From NCBI GenBank assembly GCA_001655195.1, contig LPNY01000132.1, positions 48,933-112,932 on the forward strand: 64,000 bases of DNA. Direction: 5' to 3'. Below, piece by piece: positions 40,503 through 49,491 of the stretch; position 1 is the first letter of the stretch, and the number at the start of each line of letters is the position of its first letter. Under the pieces are notes generated by a model that saw nothing but the letters and a program-made list of their open reading frames with translations, was not told where the DNA came from and did no database searches. This DNA is from Arcobacter sp. EP1 (GTDB taxonomy: Bacteria > Campylobacterota > Campylobacteria > Campylobacterales > Arcobacteraceae). The position numbers and the translations under genes are program-made.

Positions 40503-43076
40503 ATACTTTAAAATAATTGGTTCAGAGTAATTAGGTACATCGTCATAAGTGAAAATTGCAAAGTACTTAGGTATATCTTTTGCCCCAAAGTCATCAAACG
40601 TATAGCTATCCATTCCTGCAAATATTTTTTGACCATCTATGTGTGATAGTGGTGCACGATATGCATTTTTGATAACTTTTATACCCTTAAGAGCTTTATC
40701 CTTTGGGTTATTCCAAACAAGTTTTATTTTCCCATTCTCACGTACAAGTTTTTCGTCACTTACCTGTTCAACGGGGAATCGTCTTTTGGGAATATGTTCA
40801 ATAATTAGCTTAGGAGCTAAGTCTTGGTTATTGACTTCCCATGAAATTGTTTTATTTTTAAGGGATGCTTTCGACGAAGTTGGTTTTAAAACAAAAGCAA
40901 CATCACTTTTATCTTTGAACTTTTTATTAAGTTCAATTTCTGAGAACGTATCAAACATGAAATATTGTGTTTGGTTGTTTTGAAGTTCATTTGCACTCAC
41001 ATCGTAACCAATATTTTGAATAACTTCTCTATTGGAGATGCCCTCATAGTCTTTATCAATGTTTTCATCAACAAACTCTAAATGGAAACGAATATCATCT
41101 TTTAAATAGACTTTTGTTGAATTTAACTCAAAATAGGCTTTCGTAATAATCGTATCATCATAAGGAGGAAGTGATGATAGATTGAATTCAAAGGTCGAAT
41201 AAACCTTTGAACCACTTTTATCAAATCCAGAAGTAAGTTCATGTTTTTTAATTTCATCTTTTGATACTGTATAAACTTCTTTTGGATACAACGTGGTAAT
41301 GGTTGGTTCTAATTGATAAGTAATCTCTACTCGTGGTCGATAGGGTAATCCAAAACCAAACTTACCATATCCAATATCCCATTGCATCATTTGTCTATCA
41401 CGACCAATTCGAAGCTCTTTAGGACCTTCTACTCGTAATACTACTTGATCATTTTTAATTTGAGAAGATAGAATATCACACTCCATCCCTGAGAGTTCCC
41501 ATGTTCTCCAAATACCTTGAGTAAGTTGATGTGACTCTGTAGCTCTACCAACATAAGAGATAATATCCATTGAATCAACATCATCAAAGTTCGTCATATC
41601 TCCCATTGTCTCTTGGTTAACAATTCCCACATTCCATTCACCATATTTTTCAATTGTAGTTGATACTCGATTGATTGGATAAAGATTAATTGAGGCAGAT
41701 TTAATAATAGCATTAATAGGCATTGATTTTAAACTAATGGTTACAATAGCATAAGAGACACCTTTATTTGTATCAACTCCTACAAACAGGGAATTAACAC
41801 CAAAATGCTTTTCATTGTTAGCAAGTTTCTCTGCTACATATCCAGTTTTTGAAGCCAAAGAGTAATAAGTTCGTGAAAACTCGTCAAATTCAGGATTAGT
41901 TCGTACCTTTACTTGTGGAAAGTAGGGTGATTTTGTACCTGTTTTTTTATTGACTGCTCGTATGTTGTAAAAATAGTCTTTATTAGAACTAAGATTAATA
42001 TCACTAAACTCCAAACTTTGTGTTCGTGTTATTAAATTTGATGGTAGACAAAAGTTTTTATCTTTATTACTTCTGTAAATTTCAAAAAATATATCCTCAT
42101 TAAGTGCGTATTCCCACTTTAAATCAACATGATGAGAGCCAATTTCTGATACTTCAAAGGAATCAACTCTTTTTACAGCAGAATCTTTGGAGTAGTTATC
42201 CACCTCTTTAAGAGCGGCTAACAGAGCAGGGATATGCTCTCGTAAGTGTTCATTCATATCATCCATATAGTCAGATATATTTCGAGTTCCTACTTCAACA
42301 ACTGTTGATATAATTCCTTTTGAGTAGTAGAACTCTCGCCCACTACCTGAAATTAATTTTGCAGGTGGTTTTCCTTGATGGATTCCATACTCTCGTCCTG
42401 AAATTTTACGAATCTCTTCTGCCATATTCGCACATAAAGTATTCATATCCGTTGTATCAATGGTATCTTCGTGTCTAAAATCGTGTGCAGGAAAGAAAAC
42501 ATTCCCTTGAGAGTGATAATCTAAGGCAATAGTAATATTATTGTGTGCTTCAACAAAATTTTTTAGGGCTCTTGTTTCTGGTTCACTAAAGGGTTCAGGT
42601 CCACCATAAACATTTGAAGAGGTATTAGTACTATTAATAAACCCAATAGGAAAGTTACGGTTTAAATCAACTCCATAACTTCCATCTGCATTTACACGTC
42701 TGTTTTTTCGCCAAAAAGAGAAGTGGTTTCGTGAGTACTCGTATCCATCAGGATTTGCACATGGTACCATATATATAGTAGCATTTTCTAAGTAATGCTG
42801 TAGTGTTAAGTCTTGCTCTAGGTTTTCTAAAATATACTTAGCAAACTCAATTCCTAATTCATGTCCTACCCATTCTCTAGCGTGAATGGTACCTGTAAAG
42901 AACAGGGCAGGTTTTTTATCAGCTTCTTTGATATCTTTTGAGATTGTAATTAAGTTAATCTCTCGTTTTTCCCATGTCTGACCAATAGATTCAAGTTTGA
43001 AATAGTGTGGATACTTTTTCTCATACTCCTTGAATATATCAGTAGACTCACCATATGATCTATAAAGCTGTTTCAA
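40491..43076 (-). CDS. M14 zinc carboxypeptidase with Fn3 and beta-sandwich domains
   Basis: An 861-residue protein. Residues 1-305 are the M14 carboxypeptidase fold: zinc ligands H65 and E68 in 'TGTIHAREWVGHE', third ligand H188 in 'IALDYHSQGN', 'VDLNRNFPIGF' for substrate binding, and the catalytic Glu (E261) in 'STVVEVGTRN'. After it come an Fn3-like domain (about 310-395), two DNRLRE-like beta-sandwich regions (about 400-750) and a final Fn3-like region. Such appended domains usually occur in secreted enzymes, yet I see no signal peptide: the protein starts 'MKQLYRSYGESTDIFKEYEK'. It would trim amino acids from the C-terminus of peptides or side-chain tags. It is the last gene of the four-gene operon, 3 bases after the ATP-grasp/HhH gene. 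Confidence 0.88.
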   Translation of the reverse strand: MKQLYRSYGESTDIFKEYEKKYPHYFKLESIGQTWEKREINLITISKDIKEADKKPALFFTGTIHAREWVGHELGIEFAKYILENLEQDLTLQHYLENATIYMVPCANPDGYEYSRNHFSFWRKNRRVNADGSYGVDLNRNFPIGFINSTNTSSNVYGGPEPFSEPETRALKNFVEAHNNITIALDYHSQGNVFFPAHDFRHEDTIDTTDMNTLCANMAEEIRKISGREYGIHQGKPPAKLISGSGREFYYSKGIISTVVEVGTRNISDYMDDMNEHLREHIPALLAALKEVDNYSKDSAVKRVDSFEVSEIGSHHVDLKWEYALNEDIFFEIYRSNKDKNFCLPSNLITRTQSLEFSDINLSSNKDYFYNIRAVNKKTGTKSPYFPQVKVRTNPEFDEFSRTYYSLASKTGYVAEKLANNEKHFGVNSLFVGVDTNKGVSYAIVTISLKSMPINAIIKSASINLYPINRVSTTIEKYGEWNVGIVNQETMGDMTNFDDVDSMDIISYVGRATESHQLTQGIWRTWELSGMECDILSSQIKNDQVVLRVEGPKELRIGRDRQMMQWDIGYGKFGFGLPYRPRVEITYQLEPTITTLYPKEVYTVSKDEIKKHELTSGFDKSGSKVYSTFEFNLSSLPPYDDTIITKAYFELNSTKVYLKDDIRFHLEFVDENIDKDYEGISNREVIQNIGYDVSANELQNNQTQYFMFDTFSEIELNKKFKDKSDVAFVLKPTSSKASLKNKTISWEVNNQDLAPKLIIEHIPKRRFPVEQVSDEKLVRENGKIKLVWNNPKDKALKGIKVIKNAYRAPLSHIDGQKIFAGMDSYTFDDFGAKDIPKYFAIFTYDDVPNYSEPIILKYEPK

Positions 43077-43079
43077 TAA

Positions 43080-44594
43080 CTATTCTCCAATTTTAAATCT
43101 AGATTTAAGCTCTGAAAATTTATTTTTTCCAATTCCTTCAATATCTTTTAGTTGATTAATTGAAGTGAATTCTCCTAATTTTTCTTTGGCATCTAGAATA
43201 ATTTTTGAAAGTTTAGCACCAATTCCTTTGATTTTCTTTAAAGATTTAGCGTCACATTCATTTATATCATAACGCATATCTTCTAAGTCATCATTCCATG
43301 TTGCAATCATTGTCTCATCAATAGATTCTAAATCTAAAAGGTCTGATGAGTCAGTAATAATATTATCTTCTAAATGTTCATGAATTTCAATAGCTAAGTC
43401 TTCTTCCATTCCATGAAGTGTCATGATATCAGTCAATGAAGCATTGTTTAAATTGATTTTAGTTACATCAATTTTAGATTTTTTCTCTTTTTTTAGTAAC
43501 TCTTTTTTAATTGGTAACTCTTTAGGAGCAATTGAATCAGGAACATCACTTGGGAAACTCTCTTCCGTCTTTTCCATATCAAATGAATCTGTTTTATCGT
43601 TAATAAACCATGTTCCATCACATGATGGTTTATATTTACTAAAGGCAATATGACGCATTGTTCGAAGCAGAGATGAGTCAATTTTTCCTAACTCTTCCCA
43701 TGAGAATAGTGGAATATGTGGTTTAGGGAACTTTCCATTTGAGAAATCCCACATTAAGTATTGACAAATCCAATCTCGAATATAAGGGAATGCTGCAAAA
43801 GCAGTTGCACACTCTAATATATATGCTTTATCATCTTTTGCATCAATAGCAATATCACACGCCCAGTACTCAGCTTTTGCTGCTTTTGAAGCTTCTACTG
43901 CTAATTCTAATGCATTCATTGGTACATTTTCATATGACATTGAACCACCCTGAGAAGTGTTTGTAATCCACTCACCTTCACCAGAGAATCGCCAGAAAGC
44001 ACAAATAGGTTTATGTCCAATTAACATAACACGTAAGTCACCAGAGTATTTTAAATCAATTGCATCTTGTGTATAAATAGGGTTGTATTGTTTCTCTTCT
44101 AGTAATTCAAAAGCCTCTTCAAAGTTATCTGCTTTATGTACAAAGTAACCACCATAGTTTGATGCTCCGTAACTTCGTTTAATAATTTGAGGATATGTCG
44201 CTTTTTTCTTTAAATATTTATAACCCTTTTCTTTGTCGTAAAAGATTTTTGTTTTAGGGTCTGCAATACTATGTTTTTCACAAAATAGTGTAACATTCTC
44301 TTTTGATTTGTTTGGAAATTGTGTCTCTAATGATGGTACAAATCGTACATTTGGTAACTCTCTTGAGATCTCAACAAAGGTATCATAAGCAGTTGCAGGA
44401 ATATTTCCAATTAATACTTCAATTTTCTTTTTCTTAACTTCTTTAATAAATCTTTTTTTATCATTTTTCCAGTGGTAAGTTACAGTCTCTATCTTATCTG
44501 GCCATCCTTTAAAATTTGAATGGTCAAAAAAACGTAATACGTAATCTAAATATAAAAATCCTAACTTTGGTAACTTGTTCTTCTTTTTGCTCAT
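43080..44594 (-). CDS. ATP-grasp ligase fused to tandem helix-hairpin-helix domains
   Basis: A 504-residue fusion. Residues 85-290 are a RimK-like ATP-grasp ligase core: 'PQIIKRSYGASNYGGYFVH' (ATP-binding Lys and Gly loop), 'YSGDLRVMLIG', 'ITNTSQGGSM', 'ACDIAIDAKDDKAYILECAT'. The usual metal motif ExN is changed to E261-C-A263. Residues 379-503 are two ComEA-like helix-hairpin-helix units: a degenerate first ('INLNNASLTDIMTLHGMEED') and a canonical second ('CDAKSLKKIKGIGAKL', 'INQLKDIEGIGKNKF'), folds that bind DNA without sequence preference. A charged linker lies between (about 340-378). It resembles the second ATP-grasp protein 14 bases upstream. I know no described protein with this combination. 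Confidence 0.88.
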   Translation of the reverse strand: MSKKKNKLPKLGFLYLDYVLRFFDHSNFKGWPDKIETVTYHWKNDKKRFIKEVKKKKIEVLIGNIPATAYDTFVEISRELPNVRFVPSLETQFPNKSKENVTLFCEKHSIADPKTKIFYDKEKGYKYLKKKATYPQIIKRSYGASNYGGYFVHKADNFEEAFELLEEKQYNPIYTQDAIDLKYSGDLRVMLIGHKPICAFWRFSGEGEWITNTSQGGSMSYENVPMNALELAVEASKAAKAEYWACDIAIDAKDDKAYILECATAFAAFPYIRDWICQYLMWDFSNGKFPKPHIPLFSWEELGKIDSSLLRTMRHIAFSKYKPSCDGTWFINDKTDSFDMEKTEESFPSDVPDSIAPKELPIKKELLKKEKKSKIDVTKINLNNASLTDIMTLHGMEEDLAIEIHEHLEDNIITDSSDLLDLESIDETMIATWNDDLEDMRYDINECDAKSLKKIKGIGAKLSKIILDAKEKLGEFTSINQLKDIEGIGKNKFSELKSRFKIGE

Positions 44595-44608
44595 CTTCTT
44601 CCCTTTTA

Positions 44609-45550
44609 TTATTTTTTTCTTCGTTCTTCTTTTCGTCGTTCACTTTTTTGTTTTTTTGTTTTTCTATCAATTAAATCAACAATTAACTCAATTTTTTTGT
44701 CGTTAAAGTTTAATCCCATTTTCTCTTGTTCTGGTGTTGCAAACGCTGGAATACCGTTAACTTCTAATACAACATACTCTTCTTTTTTTCTATCATAAAT
44801 AATATCAACTCCCGCAATATCAAGGCCCGTTACTTTAGCCGCTTTTAGTGCCAATTCGATTACAGTATCTTCTGGTTCTCGAATAAATACACTTCCACCG
44901 CTTGTAACATTTGTTCGCCAATCATTACTGCTTGCTTTTCTTCCATAACATCCAACATATTGTCCATCTACGATGTCCACACGATAGTCTGTATTATCAT
45001 AATCAATAAATTTTTCAACATAGAAGTATCGTAAATCCATTTGATTTAAAAATGGCATTAACATATCAAGAGTCTCTTTGTTTTCAATTTTTGTTAGACC
45101 AACTCCACCCCAACCATCAGTCGGCTTATAAACCATTTTTGACCACTTTTCCATGATCGATTGCAAGTGGTGAGAATCGTCCCTGTGACAAAGTTTATAA
45201 TCAGCTGTTTGGATTTTATGATGTCGTAGTAAAAATGCTGTTTGAAACTTATCCTCTGTTAATTCAAAGGCTTCATAAGAGTTAATCATTGGAACAACAT
45301 GATTCAGCGCTTTATACAAATACATTTGATACTGAGTCTGTTCCCCTGCATTATAAGATAAGAAGAGATCCAGTTTATCCAGTTTAATTCCATTATAAAG
45401 AATATGACCATTTTTAGCGATTGCTTGACGTAAATTGATACCAGTAATAGATTCAATTCCACGTTCTTTTAGTTTAGTAACAATTTTTTGTTCAATCTTA
45501 TCACCGCCACCATTTTGATATAACCACATACCAACTTTTCGTTTACTCAT
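44609..45550 (-). CDS. RimK-like ATP-grasp ligase with basic tail
   Basis: A 313-residue cytoplasmic ligase of the RimK/glutathione-synthase-like ATP-grasp group. 'NSYEAFELTEDKFQTAFLLR' precedes the grasp domain; 'MVYKPTDGWGGVGL' (K142) and 'YVEKFIDYDNTDYRVDIV' bind ATP, 'WRTNVTSGGSVF' and the intact metal motif 'YVVLEVNGIPAF' (E263, N265) complete the site. The enzyme should join a carboxylate to an amine with ATP use, typically adding amino acids to peptides or proteins. The last 20 residues are almost all Lys, Arg and Glu ('KKQKSERRKEERRKK'), a likely contact for nucleic acid or an acidic partner. It lies 20 bases after the M20 gene and 14 before the HhH-fused sister. Confidence 0.9.
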   Translation of the reverse strand: MSKRKVGMWLYQNGGGDKIEQKIVTKLKERGIESITGINLRQAIAKNGHILYNGIKLDKLDLFLSYNAGEQTQYQMYLYKALNHVVPMINSYEAFELTEDKFQTAFLLRHHKIQTADYKLCHRDDSHHLQSIMEKWSKMVYKPTDGWGGVGLTKIENKETLDMLMPFLNQMDLRYFYVEKFIDYDNTDYRVDIVDGQYVGCYGRKASSNDWRTNVTSGGSVFIREPEDTVIELALKAAKVTGLDIAGVDIIYDRKKEEYVVLEVNGIPAFATPEQEKMGLNFNDKKIELIVDLIDRKTKKQKSERRKEERRKK

Positions 45551-45570
45551 TATCTCCCCTTATTCTATAT

Positions 45571-46671
45571 TTATTTTTGAAAATGTTTTAAAATTGTTGT
45601 CATCATATCAATACGTTGTTCAAAAGAGCTTTTTAGAGCTCTTTCATGTACTGTATGATCTCCATCACCAAATGGTCCAAATCCATCTAATGTTGTAGTC
45701 CCTTGACTCGCTACTATATTTGCATCACTTACACCACCTCTACGTTCATTAGGAATTTTTTCACCAATGAGTGATTCAAAAAGTTTAATCAATTTGAACT
45801 GCTTATCATTCTCTTCCATGACTCCTCGTTGAATTATTCCATCAGCATGAGCCGTTGTTCCTTCAACATAGGAGTGTTTTGTAATACGATCAACCCCTTG
45901 CATAACACGAAGCTGTTCACTCTTTTTATCAAATCGAAACTCCATCTTCATTTCACAATGAGGTGAGACAGTATTGATACCAATACCACCCTCTATTTGC
46001 CCAATATTTACAATAGTTCCCTCATCCAAGTTGATTAAGTTTGAATACTCAATAAATTTATGTGCCGCTTCTAAATTGGCATTGATTCCTTTGGTGTAAG
46101 AAGTTCCTGCATGACTAGCTTTCCCATCAATTTTGATGATATACCGACCTACACCTTTTCTGGCGGTCACTAATTCTAAGTTCTCACCTGCTGCTTCAAA
46201 AACAAAACAGTAATCGTAATCTTTTGCAAGTTTTGAACTAACGGCAGATGAATCATCACTTCCCGTCTCTTCGTCACTTACTAAAAGAAAATCTATATTT
46301 GTAATGCTATTATTTGTTTCATATAAATTACGCAAAGCTTCTAAGGCAACTATATTTCCACCTTTCATGTCACAAACACCTGGGCCATAAACCCAAGTCT
46401 CATCTTGTTTGAAAGTTTCAAAGTAACCTTGTGGAAAAACAGTGTCATTATGACCTAATAATAAAATATTAGGTAACCCCTCTTTCCTGGGTGTTTTAAA
46501 AAGAAGATGATCTCCTATGAATTCACGCTTAAAAACTTTTGTTGTAAAACCTAATTCTTCTAACCAAGTTGTCATTACCTGACCAACTTTATCAACTCCT
46601 GCTTTATTAGCGGTAAAAGAGTTGATATTCACTATCTTTTCTAAATCTTTTAAATACTGCAAAAAGGTCAT
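45571..46671 (-). CDS. M20 carboxypeptidase (CPG2-like)
   Basis: A 366-residue cytoplasmic M20 metallopeptidase of the glutamate carboxypeptidase type: 'ILLLGHNDTVFPQG' (first His, Asp), 'YGPGVCDMKGGNIVAL' (bridging Asp), 'LLVSDEETGSDDSS' (catalytic Glu and ligand), 'RRGGVSDANIVAS' and 'FGDGDHTVHERALKSSFEQR' (last His). CPG2 relatives remove C-terminal Glu from folate-like and peptide substrates, and some act on gamma-glutamyl tails. It is the first gene of the operon M20 - ATP-grasp - ATP-grasp/HhH - M14, with its own promoter at 46690-46710. The pairing of removal and addition enzymes suggests control of a peptide tag or a scavenging cycle. Confidence 0.9.
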   Translation of the reverse strand: MTFLQYLKDLEKIVNINSFTANKAGVDKVGQVMTTWLEELGFTTKVFKREFIGDHLLFKTPRKEGLPNILLLGHNDTVFPQGYFETFKQDETWVYGPGVCDMKGGNIVALEALRNLYETNNSITNIDFLLVSDEETGSDDSSAVSSKLAKDYDYCFVFEAAGENLELVTARKGVGRYIIKIDGKASHAGTSYTKGINANLEAAHKFIEYSNLINLDEGTIVNIGQIEGGIGINTVSPHCEMKMEFRFDKKSEQLRVMQGVDRITKHSYVEGTTAHADGIIQRGVMEENDKQFKLIKLFESLIGEKIPNERRGGVSDANIVASQGTTTLDGFGPFGDGDHTVHERALKSSFEQRIDMMTTILKHFQK

Positions 46672-46689
46672 CCTAAATTTATTTTTATG

Positions 46690-46710
46690 ATTATATCAGT
46701 GAATAGTCAC
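46690..46710 (-). promoter_or_regulatory. -10 element and palindrome upstream of the ligase/peptidase operon
   Basis: On the minus strand TATAAT occupies 46695-46690, about 19 bases before the ATG at 46671. Directly upstream lies GTGAATAGTCAC (46699-46710), with arms GTGA and TCAC around four bases. This is a possible CRP/FNR-family-like operator adjoining the -10 and would suit repression. The ribosome site is weak (AGG next to the ATG). Confidence 0.45.
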
Positions 46711-46820
46711 ATAAAAATAGCAATTTATAATTTTGTAGTTTATTATACTCTATATGATATTATTTTTTCGAGGGAAAGTGACTAAAAAGTGTCCATTTTG
46801 AGATTTTTATGAATAATTAT

Positions 46821-46855
46821 GAAGCCAAAAGAGGGAAGACCCTCTTTTAAGCTTC
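46821..46855 (-). terminator. Intrinsic terminator after argG
   Basis: A 9-bp stem (46827-46835 with 46840-46848, AAAAGAGGG core) with an AAGA loop, extended by an outer 5-bp stem (46821-46825 with 46851-46855). It follows the argG stop by 20 bases. Confidence 0.85.
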
Positions 46856-46874
46856 TAAAAGTTTAAATAAACTC

Positions 46875-48122
46875 TTATAAGTGGTAGTATTTTTTATTTT
46901 GACCTGCGATGATAAATCGTAGTGCGTTAAGTCGAATAAACCCTTCTGCATCTTTTTGATTGTATACTTCATCCTCTTCAAATGTCGAGTGTGCTTCAGA
47001 GAAAAGCGATTTTTCAGACTCTCGTCCTATAACGATAACATTTCCTTTGTAAAGCTTTAAGTTAACTCTTCCTTCAACATTTTTTTGTGTTGAATCAATA
47101 GCTGCTTGCATCATTTCTCGCTCAGGGGAGAACCAGTATCCTTGATAGATAAGTTTTGCATATTTTGGCATCATCTCATCTTTTAAATGAGCTGCTTCTC
47201 TATCTAATGTAATTGATTCAATGGCTCTGTGCGCTTTTAACATGATAGTTCCACCTGGTGTTTCATAACAACCACGTGCTTTCATCCCAACATATCTATT
47301 TTCAACAATATCAATACGTCCAATACCGTGTTTGTTTCCATAGTTGTTTAAGGTCTCTAAAATTGTTGCAGGAGACATTGCTTCACCATTAATTGCAATT
47401 GGGTCACCATTTTTATAATCAATAGAGATATATTCTGCTTTATCAGGAGCAGCTTCAGGAGAATTTGTCCATAACCACATTGCTTCTTCAGGTTCAGCAT
47501 TTGGATCTTCTAATGATAACCCTTCGTATGAGATATGTAAAAGGTTAGCATCCATAGAGTAAGGACTCACTGCTGGTACGCCATTTTCATCAATATGTTT
47601 TTTATCAATTTCAATACCATGCTCTTTTGCATAAGATAATAGTTTCTCTCGTGAATTTAAATCCCACTCTCTCCATGGTGCAATAACAGTAATATCTGGA
47701 TTAAGTCCTAAATAACCTAATTCAAATCTAACTTGGTCATTTCCTTTTCCAGTTGCTCCATGAGAAACAGCATCCGCACCCATTTTTTCCGCAATTTCAA
47801 TCTGTTTTTTAGCAATTAAAGGACGCGCAATAGAAGTACCTAACAGATATTCACCTTCGTAAATTGCATTGGCTCTAAACATAGGGAATACGTAATCTTT
47901 TACAAACTCTTCTTTAATATCTAAAATAAAAATATTCTCTGGTTTAATCCCACAATCAAGTGCTTTTTGTCGTGCTGGTTCAACTTCTTCACCTTGCCCT
48001 AAGTCAGCAGTAAATGTAATAACTTCAGCATTATATTCATCTTGAAGCCATTTTAATATAGTAGAAGTATCTAACCCACCACTATAAGCTAATACAACTT
48101 TTTTAACGTCTTTTTTGTTCAT
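46875..48122 (-). CDS. argG: Argininosuccinate synthase
   Basis: A 415-residue enzyme of arginine biosynthesis that joins citrulline and aspartate with ATP. The ATP-pyrophosphatase P-loop is '[17 protein letters not shown]'; later motifs include '[17 protein letters not shown]', '[16 protein letters not shown]' and '[20 protein letters not shown]'. Length (400-415) and order fit the family. It stands alone on minus, closing with a strong terminator, and is divergent from the S4-domain gene at 48205. Confidence 0.97.
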   Translation of the reverse strand: MNKKDVKKVVLAYSGGLDTSTILKWLQDEYNAEVITFTADLGQGEEVEPARQKALDCGIKPENIFILDIKEEFVKDYVFPMFRANAIYEGEYLLGTSIARPLIAKKQIEIAEKMGADAVSHGATGKGNDQVRFELGYLGLNPDITVIAPWREWDLNSREKLLSYAKEHGIEIDKKHIDENGVPAVSPYSMDANLLHISYEGLSLEDPNAEPEEAMWLWTNSPEAAPDKAEYISIDYKNGDPIAINGEAMSPATILETLNNYGNKHGIGRIDIVENRYVGMKARGCYETPGGTIMLKAHRAIESITLDREAAHLKDEMMPKYAKLIYQGYWFSPEREMMQAAIDSTQKNVEGRVNLKLYKGNVIVIGRESEKSLFSEAHSTFEEDEVYNQKDAEGFIRLNALRFIIAGQNKKYYHL

Positions 48123-48191
48123 TGTATCTCCATAAAAGTTTTTTTATTATTTCTTGTTATTTTTAAGACAGATATTTTATCTAAACTTAGC

Positions 48192-48197
48192 TATAAT
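48192..48197 (+). promoter_or_regulatory. -10 element very close to the start of the S4-domain gene
   Basis: TATAAT ends 7 bases before the ATG at 48205. With transcription starting about 7 bases past it, the mRNA would have almost no leader; no ribosome site is seen. A leaderless message is suggested. Confidence 0.45.
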
Positions 48198-48204
48198 CTT
48201 AATT

Positions 48205-48453
48205 ATGAGAATAGATAAATTTTTAAATGCAGTGAATATTACAAAACGAAGAGCAGTTGCTGAAGATATGCTTGAACATAAAGTTGTTTTCATCAACGGG
48301 CAAGCGGTTAAAAAGGCAAAAGAGGTGAAAGTAGGGGATGTTATTGAGATTAAATATCTTGAACGAACAGATACTTTTAAAGTACTGCAAATACCCGCTA
48401 CAAAATCAACACCTAAATCAAAAATGGATGAGTACGTAAAAAAGAGTGCGTAG
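48205..48453 (+). CDS. S4-domain RNA-binding protein (HslR-like)
   Basis: An 82-residue protein that is essentially one S4 domain ('MRIDKFLNAVNITKRRAVAE', 'VVFINGQAVKKAKEVKVGDV') plus a short Lys-rich tail. S4 proteins of this type (HslR/RqcP-like) bind 23S rRNA or stalled large ribosomal subunits and rescue nascent chains after stress. The start is set at 48205, 17 codons inside a longer frame, because that is where the S4 domain begins. A TATAAT is directly upstream. trpD, tsaE and lptB follow on the same strand. Confidence 0.9.
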   Translation: MRIDKFLNAVNITKRRAVAEDMLEHKVVFINGQAVKKAKEVKVGDVIEIKYLERTDTFKVLQIPATKSTPKSKMDEYVKKSA

Positions 48454-48497
48454 TTCACGCTTTTACGGCTATCGAATAAATAATAAAAGGATTAACG

Positions 48498-49481
48498 ATG
48501 TTTAATAAAGCTAAACTAAAATTTGATGACATATTTGAAAATCGACTTCCTGAAGAAGAAGTAAGAGAGTACTTAATTGAGCTTTATGAGAGAGGTGAAA
48601 CGGCTGCTGAAATTGCTGCAGCTGCAAGTGCGATGCGAGATCACTTAATTCCTTTACAAATACCTTATGAACTTAAAACAAAACTTATTGATAACTGTGG
48701 TACTGGAGGAGATAAATCTAACTCTTTTAACATCTCAACAACAGTATCCATTTTATTAGCTTCATGTGGATGTTATGTGGCAAAACATGGTAACCGAAGT
48801 ATTACAAGTAACTCAGGTAGTGCTGATATGCTTGAAGCTTTAGGTATCAACTTGAGTTTAACAATGCCTAAGTTATCAACCATGCTTGAAGAGACAGGTT
48901 TTTGTTTTATGTTTGCTATTAATCACCATCCAGCGATGAAGTATATTATGCCGATTCGAAAGAGTATTCCAAATAGAACTATTTTTAATATCTTAGGTCC
49001 TTTATCAAATCCTGCAACGGTTTCAAAACAACTTATAGGTGTATTTGACAAAAGTTTTATTGGTAAAATTACAGAAGCTCTTAATATGCTTGATACTCAA
49101 AAGGCAATGGTTGTATCCTCAAATGATGGTATGGATGAGATTTCAATTTCAGATATTACTTATGCAAACTCATTAGATAATGGAAAAATTGAGGAGTTTA
49201 TTATTGACCCTCGAGATTATGGTCTACAACTAGCTCCAAAAGAGGCTGTTGTAGGAGGGAATGCACAAGAAAATGCTGTAATTACACGTAATATTTTAGA
49301 GGGTAAAGAAAATGGTGCTAAACTTGATATTGTTTTAATCAATGCTGCAGCTGCACTCATTGTTGATGGTAAAGCCAGAGATTTTAAAGATGGTATTGAA
49401 ATGGCACGTGAAGCAATCGTAAGCGGTAAAGCAAAAGATAAACTTGATGAACTTATTAAAGTCTCTAATACATTGATGTAG
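48498..49481 (+). CDS. trpD: Anthranilate phosphoribosyltransferase
   Basis: A 327-residue enzyme that transfers phosphoribose to anthranilate in tryptophan synthesis. The PRPP-binding glycine loop 'NCGTGGDKSNSFNISTTV', 'AKHGNRSITSNSGSADMLEAL' and 'FNILGPLSNPATVSKQLIGV' are diagnostic. AAAGGA precedes the ATG. It is separated from the other trp genes; only a stand-alone trpB-like gene at 22907 is in view. It runs with tsaE and lptB on one strand, a general housekeeping group. Confidence 0.95.
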   Translation: MFNKAKLKFDDIFENRLPEEEVREYLIELYERGETAAEIAAAASAMRDHLIPLQIPYELKTKLIDNCGTGGDKSNSFNISTTVSILLASCGCYVAKHGNRSITSNSGSADMLEALGINLSLTMPKLSTMLEETGFCFMFAINHHPAMKYIMPIRKSIPNRTIFNILGPLSNPATVSKQLIGVFDKSFIGKITEALNMLDTQKAMVVSSNDGMDEISISDITYANSLDNGKIEEFIIDPRDYGLQLAPKEAVVGGNAQENAVITRNILEGKENGAKLDIVLINAAAALIVDGKARDFKDGIEMAREAIVSGKAKDKLDELIKVSNTLM

Positions 49482-49491
49482 GAAACCCTAT

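Noticed and set aside
43080-45550. GAK-type ATP-grasp system
   Set aside because: That system is described with kinase-like and amphi-Trp partners; here the partners are carboxypeptidases and an HhH fusion.
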